Assembly: GCA_036397455.1 (NCBI GenBank)
Contig: DASWIX010000062.1
Coordinates: 1 to 64,000 of the forward strand
Source of the DNA: JADFNB01 sp036397455
Lineage (GTDB): Bacteria > Gemmatimonadota > Gemmatimonadetes > Gemmatimonadales > GWC2-71-9
DNA length: 64,000 nt
Direction of reading: 5' to 3'
The number at the start of each line of letters is the position of its first letter. Position 1 is the stretch's first letter. Shown here one piece after another: positions 16,249-24,626 of this stretch. Under the pieces are notes generated by a model. The model was not told the DNA's origin. It ran no database searches and saw only the letters and a list, made by a program, of their open reading frames with translations. The position numbers were made by a program, and so were the translations under genes.

Positions 16249-17343
16249 ATGTCGCTCGCTCCGGTCACGTTCCCTCATCGGGTCGGGACGGATTTCGTCA
16301 CCGAGGTCCGGCAACGTGTGGACGAGTATTTCACGTCGCGCGGCGTTTCGGACAAAGCGAACAGGGCGATGGTCCTCAAGACGTTCCTGGTGCTCGGGAC
16401 GATGTTCGGCGCCTACGGATTGATGCTGACGAACTGGTTCACGCCACTGCAGATGCTCGGTCTGTGCGTGGTCATGGGCGTCGGCATGGCCGGTACCGGG
16501 TTTTGCGTATCCCACGACGCGCTCCACGGGGCCTACTCGCCTAGCCCCCGGGTCAATGCGCTGCTCGGTTTGAGCTTCGATCTGATCGGCGCGAACGGCT
16601 ACATGTGGAAGATCACGCACAACGTGATTCACCACACGTACACCAACATCGAGGGCATCGACGAGGACCTGGCGGTCTCGCCGCTCATCCGACTGTCGCC
16701 TTCGGCGGAGTATTACTGGTTCCACCGATTCCAGCATCTGTTCGGCTTTGCGGCTTACGCCCTCTCGACGTTGTTCTGGGTTTTTGCCAAGGACTACAAA
16801 TACTTCCTGCAAAAGGATATCGGCCCCTACAAGAACCGGCGCCACCCGAGAAGCGAAATCGTCAAGCTGGTGGTGACCAAACTCGTCTACTACGGCTGGG
16901 TGGTCGTGATTCCACTGCTGGTGGTCGATGTGCCGCTGTGGCAGTTTGCGATCGGGTTCCTCGCCATGCACTTCACGGCGGGTTTCATCCTCGGTGTCGT
17001 GTTCCAGCTGGCGCACGTCGTCGAGGGCGTCGACTACCCCGCTCCGGATCTCGACGGCAACATGGAGGACACGTGGCTGATCCATGAGATGCGGACCACT
17101 TCCGACTTCGCGCGGCGCAGTCGGGTGGTGTGCTGGTACGTCGGCGGCCTGAATTTCCAGGTCGAGCACCACCTGTTCCCGAAGGTCTGCAGCATCCACT
17201 ATCCCGCCATCAGCCCGATCGTCGAAGCCGTCGCGACGAAGCACGGGGTGCCGTACCATCAACACGATACGATCGGCCAGGCGGTCGCCTCACACTACCG
17301 CATGCTGAAGCACTTTGCGCGGCCGCCGATGGCAGTGGCTTGA
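16249..17343 (+). CDS. membrane fatty acid desaturase
   Basis: 364 residues from the ATG at 16249 (GGAAAGGG upstream; a GTG at 16234 is in frame but overlaps that site). Three His boxes bind the di-iron centre: HDALHG (89-94), HNVIHH (124-129) and QVEHH near 306. Gln in the third box is typical of front-end and linoleoyl-CoA-type desaturases. Four membrane helices lie between the boxes. It introduces cis double bonds in acyl chains, probably for membrane fluidity. No cytochrome b5 domain is fused. Confidence 0.93.
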   Translation: MSLAPVTFPHRVGTDFVTEVRQRVDEYFTSRGVSDKANRAMVLKTFLVLGTMFGAYGLMLTNWFTPLQMLGLCVVMGVGMAGTGFCVSHDALHGAYSPSPRVNALLGLSFDLIGANGYMWKITHNVIHHTYTNIEGIDEDLAVSPLIRLSPSAEYYWFHRFQHLFGFAAYALSTLFWVFAKDYKYFLQKDIGPYKNRRHPRSEIVKLVVTKLVYYGWVVVIPLLVVDVPLWQFAIGFLAMHFTAGFILGVVFQLAHVVEGVDYPAPDLDGNMEDTWLIHEMRTTSDFARRSRVVCWYVGGLNFQVEHHLFPKVCSIHYPAISPIVEAVATKHGVPYHQHDTIGQAVASHYRMLKHFARPPMAVA

Positions 17344-17350
17344 AACGGGG

Positions 17351-17788
17351 TTAGCCGCCGGCAAATTTCGGCAGCTCGCTCCGGTGTCGGCTGAGGAAGT
17401 CTTCGTAGAGATGGGTGTCGGTGTAGTCACGCATGTCGCAGATCTTGTCGCCGCGGAACTTGATGACGACGGCAGTGCGTTGGTCGAGGACATCGTCGGG
17501 GCTTGATTTCAGCCAACTGCGCTCGCGGATTTCCACGATCACACGGTCTTCGGCTTCGTACCAGTCGCGCCACACTTCTTGATACTCCCAGGCCGCCGCG
17601 CCAAGACCGAATTCCCGGTTTTCGAACGCGCGTACCACGGCCGCTGGCCCGTGCCACTCACCGCCAAGCGAGGGAGCGCCGGCAACCCAATACACCACGT
17701 CGCGGGTGAAGAAGGCCTCGACGAGGTCCATCTTGCCCGCGAACAGCGCGCGTTCGTAGGCTTGTGCGATTTCGAGGCGACTCGTCAT
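17351..17788 (-). CDS. SnoaL/NTF2-like protein
   Basis: 145 residues with the NTF2-like cone fold: AQAYERALFAGKMDLVEAFF helix, DVVYWVAGAPSLGGEWHG, VVRAFENRE and the sheet VIVEIRERSW and AVVIKFRGDKICDMRDYTD. It looks like the ketosteroid-isomerase/SnoaL branch that contains many orphan enzymes and binding proteins. No catalytic set can be assigned. It follows the M16 fusion gene on the same strand by 24 nt and converges on the desaturase gene 7 nt away. Confidence 0.78.
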   Translation of the reverse strand: MTSRLEIAQAYERALFAGKMDLVEAFFTRDVVYWVAGAPSLGGEWHGPAAVVRAFENREFGLGAAAWEYQEVWRDWYEAEDRVIVEIRERSWLKSSPDDVLDQRTAVVIKFRGDKICDMRDYTDTHLYEDFLSRHRSELPKFAGG

Positions 17789-17812
17789 GCATGGCTCCGG
17801 GAGGTCTGGGAT

Positions 17813-20800
17813 TCAGGGAAGCGGCCGCTCAGGATAGAGCGAGACCCGAACGTAGTTGTCCAACCGCAGGTAGCGCTCCGCGGCGGCGCGCACCATCGTG
17901 CGGTTCAATCCGTCAATGAGGCGCTCATAGGTGAGGATCTCGCGCGGGTCGGTGCCCGCGCGGTGCGCCGCCTCCAGTTGTCCCAGCCAGTATCTGTTCT
18001 GCTTGAGGTCCATTTCGCGCGTGCGGCGCTGCGCCTCCTGGATCTTCAGCATGGTGGAGTCGGACGGCCCCGAGGCCTGCAGCGCGCGTATCTCGTTCCA
18101 GACGACCTCGGTCAGCTCCTCGAGCCGTTCCGGCGAGGCGCCGAATGAAATGCCAACCGAATAGGACGTGTCGGGGGCCACCTCACTGCGCGACCGCACC
18201 GCCACGCTGTACGTGCCGCCGAGATCTTCGCGGAGCACTTCGCGCAGCCGAATCTCGAGCGCGTCCGCCATCGATCGCAGGGCGTAGCGATTCTGACGAC
18301 TGTCTTCGAACGGACCGGTGAACACGATCTGGGTCCGGCTTTGCGGCTCGAGTCCCCGATGCACCGTTCGCGTCACGACGCCGGTTGGCGGGTCGACGCC
18401 CACGTCGCGCCAGCTCTCCTGCCGGCCAATCACGGGGAGGCCTCCAATGTAGGTCTCCACCAGTGGCCGCAGCGCCGGGAGGTCGAGGTTGCCCACGAAG
18501 AAAAACGCGAAGTCGCCCGCGTCGGCGAAACGATCCCGATAGAACGCCATGGCATCGTCGAGATCGATCGCCCCGATGGTCTCGGGTGTGAACGGCATGC
18601 GCCGGGGATGATGCTGCGCGAGCGTCACCTGTAACGTGTCGTTGAATGCCGCGTCGGGGCTGGCCTGGCGGTCGCCCAGCAACGACATGAACTGCATGCG
18701 CATGGCCATGAACGCGGCGCTGTCCTCGCGCGGTTGTTTGAAGAAAAGGTACAGGAGCTGGAACATGGTCTCCAGATCCTTGGGCGAGGCGCTGCCGGAT
18801 ACGCCCTCGGCGATGTCGCTCACGAACGGCCGAACGCGGACGGCTTTGCCCGTCAGGGCCTTGTCGAGGTCGATGGCGCTGAACGGTCCGACGCCCGACT
18901 GGCCGACGATGAGGTCCGAGAAGTACGCCGACACGAAGTCCGAATCGGAGGCCAACGAGTACCCGCCGGGACTGGTCCCCTCGAACAGGATTTCGTCGTC
19001 CTTGAAGTCGGTCGGTTTGAGGTACACTTCGATCCCGTTCGCCAACCGCCAGATCGTCACTCCCAACTCGGCAATCTGCCGTTCGTCGACGACCGGAGAG
19101 GGGGTCGGCGGGGTATCGACCAGCGGCGCGTCCGTCACCTCGTCCACATAGGCGTCGACAGCCTCCCCAGCCACCACGTCAAATACGCGCAGCAAATCGT
19201 CAGCCGTCGGAACGGGGGTGTCGGGTTTGTCCGGCGCGCTGGCCACCACAACGCGATTGCGCCGCACGATCCATGCGCGCGCAAGACGATTGATCTCGTC
19301 CACGCCGATGGTCGGCAAGAACTGTCGCTGCATCGCCAGCTCGGCCTCGATGCCGGGAAACGCCTCCCCGGTGAGGAAGTGACGGATGTACTCCGCCGCG
19401 TAGCGGTCCGAGTTCGTTTTCTCGCGCTCGTCGAACATGCGTTCGAAGAAGCGGAGGCGCTGCGCCTTATGTCGCTCGAGTTCCGATGCGGTGAATCCAT
19501 GCTGGGCGACGCGCTCCGCCTCCGTCAGCAGGGCCTGCAGGCCACGCGTCATCCCGCCGGCCTGGACGGCGGCACCCAGCGAGAACATCTCCGTCGCACC
19601 GATGAACCGACCCTGTCCGGAACCGGCACCCAGAAACGGCGGATCGGCCTGTTGCGTGAGTTCGTAGAACCGCGCGTTCAGCATCGAACTGAACAGGTCT
19701 TCCACGATACCCTGCCGGTAGGCGCGGGCGCTGCCGTGGTCCCGCAGGTCCTGCTTGTACAGGATGGACACGCTCGTCCCGGTGGCCTCCGGGTCCGTAT
19801 GAATCGCAAACAGCGGTTCGTCGTGATCGGGAACGCCGAATGTCGGTCGCGGACGCGGATGGTCCGCGCGCGGGATCCGGCCGAAGTGGTCGCGAATCAG
19901 CCGCTCGACCTCCGGCGCGTCAAAATCGCCGACCGCGATCACCGCCATCAGGTCGGGGCGATACCAGTCGCGATAGAAACGGAGCAACGCGGCGTGGTCG
20001 AACGACTCCAAGGTCTCGCGACGACCGATCGGGAGGCGGTCGGCGTAACGCGACCCGCGGAAGATGATGGGGAACTGCAGGTCGCGCAGCCGTGCCGACG
20101 CCCCTTGGCCAAGGCGCCATTCCTCGATGACCACGCCGCGTTCCTTGTCGGTTTCTTCGGGTTCGAACGATACGGCCGACGCCCAATCCTCGAGAATCTG
20201 CCATGCGGTGTGGAACACGGAATCGCTGTCGGTGGGCACCTGCAGCATGTACACCGTTTCATCGAAGCTGGTATAGGCGTTCAGATCGGGCCCGAACCGC
20301 ATGCCGACCAACTCGAGGTAATTCACCAGGTCCTGGTGTGCGAAGTTGCGAGTTCCGTTGAACGCCATGTGCTCGACGAAATGGGCCAATCCCTGCTGAT
20401 CGTCATCCTCGAGTACGGAACCCGCTTTGACCACCAATCGCAGCTCGGCCCGCTGTTCCGGCCGGCGGTTCTCCCGGATGTAGTAGCGCAGCCCGTTATC
20501 GAGCACGCCGGTCTGCACGCGCGCGTCGGGGATCAGCGGATCGTCGAGCGACACCTGTGCCAGGGCCGCCCGCGGGGATGCGAGCAGGGCGACGATCAGC
20601 AGCGCGCGCCTGAACCGATCGAGGTCCCGCCGCTGCTTCTTCGACGGACGTCCTTTCCCGTCGAATGCGGGTTTGGGCATCGCCCGGATCTGTTCCGCCC
20701 GCTCTTCCCGCACACGACGGCTCATCATGTCCTCCTCAAAGAGGGTCGCGGCCACCGCCGGCGACCCCCGTCGTTCGCAAACGGCCTGCACGGTCAGATG

Positions 20801-20992
20801 ATACTCGTATGGGCCCTTTCTGATCCGTACCCGGTCACCGGCGTGAACGAGGCGGGCGCGTTTACTGCGCTCGCCGTTGAGGTGAACGCGACCCGCGTCA
20901 ATTGCCTGCGCCGCCCCCGCCCGGGTCTTGTAGAACCGGGCCGCCCAACACCACTTGTCGAGGCGCACCGCATCGCCGCCGCCGCCGGTCAT
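17813..20992 (-). CDS. in-frame Hsp15 (S4 domain) / M16 peptidase fusion
   Basis: One uninterrupted 1059-codon frame. Residues 1-~129 are a complete Hsp15-type S4 RNA-binding protein (VRLDKWCWAARFYKTR; SKKQRRDLDRFRR at its end), normally a free ribosome-rescue factor. Without a stop it runs into a signal peptide (ALLIVALLASPRAALAQ) and a two-lobed M16 zinc peptidase with HFVEH and a downstream Glu in EEWRLGQ. An export signal behind 130 residues is odd. GAGGAGG 5 nt before an internal ATG at 20725 suggests the peptidase is also, or only, made from there (971 residues). Start ATG at 20992 lies 1 nt after the upstream gene's stop. Confidence 0.8.
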   Translation of the reverse strand: MTGGGGDAVRLDKWCWAARFYKTRAGAAQAIDAGRVHLNGERSKRARLVHAGDRVRIRKGPYEYHLTVQAVCERRGSPAVAATLFEEDMMSRRVREERAEQIRAMPKPAFDGKGRPSKKQRRDLDRFRRALLIVALLASPRAALAQVSLDDPLIPDARVQTGVLDNGLRYYIRENRRPEQRAELRLVVKAGSVLEDDDQQGLAHFVEHMAFNGTRNFAHQDLVNYLELVGMRFGPDLNAYTSFDETVYMLQVPTDSDSVFHTAWQILEDWASAVSFEPEETDKERGVVIEEWRLGQGASARLRDLQFPIIFRGSRYADRLPIGRRETLESFDHAALLRFYRDWYRPDLMAVIAVGDFDAPEVERLIRDHFGRIPRADHPRPRPTFGVPDHDEPLFAIHTDPEATGTSVSILYKQDLRDHGSARAYRQGIVEDLFSSMLNARFYELTQQADPPFLGAGSGQGRFIGATEMFSLGAAVQAGGMTRGLQALLTEAERVAQHGFTASELERHKAQRLRFFERMFDEREKTNSDRYAAEYIRHFLTGEAFPGIEAELAMQRQFLPTIGVDEINRLARAWIVRRNRVVVASAPDKPDTPVPTADDLLRVFDVVAGEAVDAYVDEVTDAPLVDTPPTPSPVVDERQIAELGVTIWRLANGIEVYLKPTDFKDDEILFEGTSPGGYSLASDSDFVSAYFSDLIVGQSGVGPFSAIDLDKALTGKAVRVRPFVSDIAEGVSGSASPKDLETMFQLLYLFFKQPREDSAAFMAMRMQFMSLLGDRQASPDAAFNDTLQVTLAQHHPRRMPFTPETIGAIDLDDAMAFYRDRFADAGDFAFFFVGNLDLPALRPLVETYIGGLPVIGRQESWRDVGVDPPTGVVTRTVHRGLEPQSRTQIVFTGPFEDSRQNRYALRSMADALEIRLREVLREDLGGTYSVAVRSRSEVAPDTSYSVGISFGASPERLEELTEVVWNEIRALQASGPSDSTMLKIQEAQRRTREMDLKQNRYWLGQLEAAHRAGTDPREILTYERLIDGLNRTMVRAAAERYLRLDNYVRVSLYPERPLP
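20731..20737 (-). promoter_or_regulatory. internal ribosome site for the M16 part
   Basis: GAGGAGG inside the S4 coding part is followed by tandem ATG codons at 20728 and 20725. Spacing is best for the second. Use of it would make an M16 precursor with a long 40-residue basic region before its hydrophobic signal. Confidence 0.5.
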
Positions 20993-20993
20993 G

Positions 20994-21725
20994 TCAGCGG
21001 ACCGCTCCGGCCAGCGTGTCATGGTGTCGCTGGATCAGCGCGCGCAGGTCCGTGCCGATGGTTGAGGCGCTCTCGAACCCGGCGCGTCGCGCCGCGCTAT
21101 CCTGCCGGTCGACCGCGATCGTATCGCTGGCGGCGAAATGGGTCATGTCCCGATACGCACCAATGGTGAAGGCGTCCCACGACGCACCGCCAACGCGGGT
21201 GAAGATGAGGTTCGTCGGGCGACCGAGTGTTGCGAGGTAGGCGTTCTCCATCTCCCGTTCATGGAACAGGTCGGCCCGCCGGTCGGGAAGCGCCACGAAC
21301 ATCTCAATGTGGTACAACCCGGCCCCATCGAGGGTTGCACCGACCACCGCGGGAGGCGGACCGAGGACGAACACCTCCTCGCGCTCCGAAACGAGCGCCG
21401 CGAGCGACGCCTCGAACCCCGGGCCCGATGTTCCCGAGCGCGCCGACGCCTGCTCGCGCCGCATCACCCGATCAGGCGAGTAGAACCGGGGGTAGCTCCC
21501 CATGGGATACAGCAACAGCAGGTCCCATGCATCCCCCTGGCGATGGCGCATGATCCACGGAGCCGCGTCTCCCCCGGCCGTGAGCACGGGGATCCGTCCG
21601 CGGGTGAGGTCGATGACTTCGAGCAAGTGCCCCGGCGCGGCGCGCAGCAGCAGCGTCCGGTACAGGTAGGTGGTGTCGGCGTCGGGGCGCCCGGCGAGTG
21701 CAACCAGCGCGAGGAGTATAGGCAT
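20994..21725 (-). CDS. hypothetical protein, possibly exported
   Basis: 243 residues starting with a short hydrophobic stretch (MPILLALVALAG) that may be a signal peptide. The body is mixed alpha/beta with TLLLRAAPGHLLEVIDL, DLLLLYPMGSYPRFY, GLYHIEMFVALPDRR and NLIFTRVGGASWDAFTIG. The paired pattern of beta strands around YHIEMFVAL and DAFTIGAYRD recalls dimeric alpha-beta barrel proteins, but I cannot name a family. It is first in a unit with the Hsp15/M16 frame (1 nt apart) and divergent from the ATP-grasp gene. Confidence 0.6.
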   Translation of the reverse strand: MPILLALVALAGRPDADTTYLYRTLLLRAAPGHLLEVIDLTRGRIPVLTAGGDAAPWIMRHRQGDAWDLLLLYPMGSYPRFYSPDRVMRREQASARSGTSGPGFEASLAALVSEREEVFVLGPPPAVVGATLDGAGLYHIEMFVALPDRRADLFHEREMENAYLATLGRPTNLIFTRVGGASWDAFTIGAYRDMTHFAASDTIAVDRQDSAARRAGFESASTIGTDLRALIQRHHDTLAGAVR

Positions 21726-21777
21726 GGTTCGAAAGTCGCGTGACGGGCGACCGGCGGCAACCGGCTATCTTCCGGCG

Positions 21778-22647
21778 ATGCGGGTTGCTGTTGCCACGTG
21801 CGCCGCGTTGCCCGGCCTGTCTTCCGATGACCGGCGCCTGCTCGCCGCGCTTCGCCATGCCGGGGTCGAGGCGGAGCCGGTCGTCTGGGAAGACCGCTAC
21901 CACGATTGGGCCGCGCATGATGCGTGCGTCATCCGCTCGGCCTGGGACTACGCGTACCGTCGCGACGCGTTCATCGAGTGGTCCCGCCGAGTCGCCGACG
22001 TGACCACGCTCGTCAACCCCGTGGCCATCGTCGAATGGAACACCCACAAGCAGTACCTGTGCGACCTCGCCGCGCGTGGGGTCCGGGTGGTTCCGACGGT
22101 CGTGCTGCCCGCCGGAGCCCGCGTGCGGCTGGACGTGACCCTCGCCGCGCGCGGGTGGACGGACGTGGTGATCAAGGCGGCGGTCGCGCAAACGGGGCGC
22201 TACTTCATCCAGGTCGGCCCCGCCGATCACGCCCTGGGGCAGGCCCATCTCGACCGCCTGTTGCCCCACGAAGACATGCTCATCCAGCCGTTTCTCACGT
22301 CGATCGGTCATGAGGGCGAGTTGTCGCTGGTGTTCATTGACGGCGAACTCACCCACGCCATCCGCAAACGGGCGGCGGCCGGCGACGCGCGGGTACACCT
22401 CGATTACGGTGGGACGGAAGCAATCGAACGGCCGAACCGGGAAGCGATCGAGGTGGCGCAGGCCGCCCTCGCGGCCTCCGGTTCGCCGCTGCTGTACGCG
22501 CGGATCGACCTGGTTCGCGACAACGCGGGCCGGCTCGCCGTGATGGAGGCCGAGTTCGTCGAGCCCGATCTGTTCTTTCGCCACGCCGCGTCCGCGGTCG
22601 AGCGCATGGTGGCGGCGATCCTGCGGCTGGTCCATGACCCGGGTTGA
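21778..22647 (+). CDS. ATP-grasp domain ligase
   Basis: 289 residues from ATG at 21778 (upstream in-frame sequence overlaps the divergent gene). N-terminal pre-ATP-grasp part (MRVAVATCAALPGLSSDDRR; CVIRSAWDYAYRRDAFIEW), then the ATP-grasp fold with VVIKAAVAQTGRYF, EDMLIQPFLTSIG, GELSLVFIDGEL and the metal-binding strand MEAEFVEPDLFF. This branch resembles the glutathione-synthetase-like ligases that include the D-cycloserine enzyme DcsG. Substrate unknown; it stands alone before the copper operon. Confidence 0.82.
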   Translation: MRVAVATCAALPGLSSDDRRLLAALRHAGVEAEPVVWEDRYHDWAAHDACVIRSAWDYAYRRDAFIEWSRRVADVTTLVNPVAIVEWNTHKQYLCDLAARGVRVVPTVVLPAGARVRLDVTLAARGWTDVVIKAAVAQTGRYFIQVGPADHALGQAHLDRLLPHEDMLIQPFLTSIGHEGELSLVFIDGELTHAIRKRAAAGDARVHLDYGGTEAIERPNREAIEVAQAALAASGSPLLYARIDLVRDNAGRLAVMEAEFVEPDLFFRHAASAVERMVAAILRLVHDPG

Positions 22648-22693
22648 ACCAGACGGCTATCATTCCGGGACGCAAGAAATCGAGAGCGAGGCG

Positions 22694-23347
22694 ATGACAC
22701 GAGACGAGCAGACGCGCCTGATCCCGCGGGGGATTCCGCTGTTGCTGTTCCTGGCGTTGGGATGCGGCGGTTCCGGCGAGCGGGTCGATCTGGCTGGGGG
22801 TGCGGACGGGTACCGCGGGTTCATGCTGGAAGAACCACGCCCGAAGCCTGACTTCACACTGACCGACACCGAGGGCCGCGCGTTCGCGTTCCGGGAACAG
22901 ACCGATGGGTATCTGGCCCTGGTGTTCTTCGGTTACACGTACTGCCCGGACGTCTGTCCGCTGCACATGGCCAATCTCGGCGCCGTGATGACGCAGTTTC
23001 CGCCGTCGGTATCCGGGCGCATCAAGGTGGTGTTTGTGAGTACCGACCCTGCCCGTGATACGCCCGAGCGCGTCCGGAAGTGGCTCGACAATTTTCATCG
23101 AGATTTCATTGGTTTGACGGGGACGCTCGACCGCGTCAACGAGATCCAGGTCTCCATGGGACTGCAGCCGTCTCAGCTTGGCACACCGGACAGCGTGAGC
23201 GGCGCGTACCTGGTGGGGCATGCGGCGTTCGTGGTCGCGTTTACGCCGGACAACCTCGCGCGGGCGTTCTACCCGTTTGGTATCCGCCAGGCGGACTGGG
23301 CTCATGACCTCCCCAAGCTGCTCGGCGAAGAATGGGAAGGTTCCTAG
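22694..23347 (+). CDS. SCO1/SenC copper chaperone lipoprotein
   Basis: 217 residues from ATG at 22694, with lipobox LALGC (Cys24) for lipid anchoring. The thioredoxin-like SCO fold is clear: PDFTLTDTEGRAFAF, VFFGYTYCPDVCPLHM with the copper-binding CPDVC (84-88), FVSTDPARDTPERV, and the distal ligand His in YLVGHAAFV. SCO proteins load copper onto the CuA site of cytochrome c oxidase. It overlaps the next gene by 16 nt. Confidence 0.93.
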   Translation: MTRDEQTRLIPRGIPLLLFLALGCGGSGERVDLAGGADGYRGFMLEEPRPKPDFTLTDTEGRAFAFREQTDGYLALVFFGYTYCPDVCPLHMANLGAVMTQFPPSVSGRIKVVFVSTDPARDTPERVRKWLDNFHRDFIGLTGTLDRVNEIQVSMGLQPSQLGTPDSVSGAYLVGHAAFVVAFTPDNLARAFYPFGIRQADWAHDLPKLLGEEWEGS

Positions 23348-23808
23348 CCTTCCTGTTCGTCGCCGTCGCTGCGGCGTGCGCCGAGGGCTCGGACTCCCCG
23401 CAGTTGATCGGGGACCTGGCCATCTCGCACCCGCTGTTGGTTGAGCCGGTCACGCCCGATGCCGCATCGATGTACTTCACCGTAACCAATCACGCTGTGG
23501 TCGAGGATACGCTGCTGAGTGTGTCGGCACCGTTTGCGAGCGGTGGGGCGATTCACGATGTGGTGCGCGACGGCGACCAGATGCGCATGACCCCGGTGGC
23601 CGGTGTTCCGATTCCACCGGGTGCCTCGGTGCGACTGCGGCCGGGTGGCCTGCATGTCATGCTCATGAACCTGACCCGTGTGCCCGCACGAGGCGAGCAG
23701 GCCGCGGTCTTCCTCACGTTTCGCCTGGCCGGCTCCGACAGCGTGTCGTTCACCGTTGTGGGGTACGCCCAGGTCGAGGAACGGATGGGAAAGGACCACC
23801 CGCGGTGA
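23332..23808 (+). CDS. PCu(A)C-type periplasmic copper chaperone
   Basis: 158 residues with a signal/lipobox-like start (FLFVAVAAACAEG). Cupredoxin-like PCuAC fold: ISHPLLVEPVTPDAASMYF, then the copper ligands in a spread H...M...H.M pattern (IHDVVRDGDQMRM, GGLHVMLMNL). The partner of SCO1 in delivering Cu(I) to oxidase. Overlaps SCO upstream and ctaG downstream (4 nt), so a tight operon. Confidence 0.88.
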   Translation: MGRFLAFLFVAVAAACAEGSDSPQLIGDLAISHPLLVEPVTPDAASMYFTVTNHAVVEDTLLSVSAPFASGGAIHDVVRDGDQMRMTPVAGVPIPPGASVRLRPGGLHVMLMNLTRVPARGEQAAVFLTFRLAGSDSVSFTVVGYAQVEERMGKDHPR

Positions 23809-24626
23809 CCTGGTGGTGCGCCGCGCTCGGCGAGCCGTGGAGCTGGACGTGGCGGGCGTATCCCGGCGTATGGTTGTTCATCTTCGGTATCGCGGCGGCG
23901 TACGGCGCGGGCGCGGTGCGTGGCCGATCCGCGGGGGAGGCCATAGCGCGCCGCGACATTGCGCTGTTCGCGACCGGGCTCGGCGTGCTGTGGCTCGGGG
24001 CGGACTGGCCGTTGGGGACCCTTGCGGCCGGGTACCTGCTCAGCGCGCGGATCGTGCAGTACGTCCTGTTCGTGCTGGTCGCGCCGCCGCTCATCCTGCT
24101 CGGGATACCGCGCTGGATGTGGCGGCGGATCCTGCGGCGGCCGGCGGCGGCCTGGCTGGCACGGCTCCTGGTCCGCCCGTTGATCCCGCTCATCGTGTAC
24201 AACGCGGTGCTGGTGGCGGCGCACCTCCCGAGCGTGATCGACGGGTTGGGGGGATCGCCATGGGGGGCGTTCGCGCTCGATCTGTCGATGATCGTGTCGG
24301 GGCTGGTCTTCTGGTGGCCGGCGCTGGGGCGACTGCCCGAACTGGAACCGATGGGGTATGGCGGGCGTATCGGTTACTTGTTGCTGAGTGTGTTCGTTCC
24401 GACGGTGCCGGGCGCGTTTTACACCTTCGCGCGGTACCCGATCTATGGATTGTATGAGCTGGCGCCGCGCGTCTACGATATCCCCGCCGTGGCCGACCAG
24501 CAGGTTGCCGGTCTCATCATGAAGCTGGGCGGCGGGTTCATTCTGTTCGGGACGATGTCGGTGATGTTCTTCCGGTGGTTCGCGCGGGAGGAAGCCACGG
24601 AGATTACGGAGACGGAGGTCGTTTGA
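23805..24626 (+). CDS. CtaG-type cytochrome oxidase assembly protein
   Basis: 273 residues, about seven membrane helices, matching the caa3-type CtaG family (not the Cox11 family of the same name). Typical blocks: HLPSVIDGLGG after a long helix, VFWWPALGRLPEL, and FVPTVPGAFYTFARYPIYG. It is needed for assembly of caa3-type oxidase and copper centre formation. Its stop overlaps the next gene's start (TGATG). Confidence 0.9.
   Translation: MTWWCAALGEPWSWTWRAYPGVWLFIFGIAAAYGAGAVRGRSAGEAIARRDIALFATGLGVLWLGADWPLGTLAAGYLLSARIVQYVLFVLVAPPLILLGIPRWMWRRILRRPAAAWLARLLVRPLIPLIVYNAVLVAAHLPSVIDGLGGSPWGAFALDLSMIVSGLVFWWPALGRLPELEPMGYGGRIGYLLLSVFVPTVPGAFYTFARYPIYGLYELAPRVYDIPAVADQQVAGLIMKLGGGFILFGTMSVMFFRWFAREEATEITETEVV

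Noticed and set aside
18734..21169. 811-codon plus-strand frame opposite the Hsp15/M16 gene
   Set aside because: It has no recognisable domain and the composition of a codon shadow (Arg/Gly/Asp-rich); the minus-strand frame carries S4 and M16 motifs.
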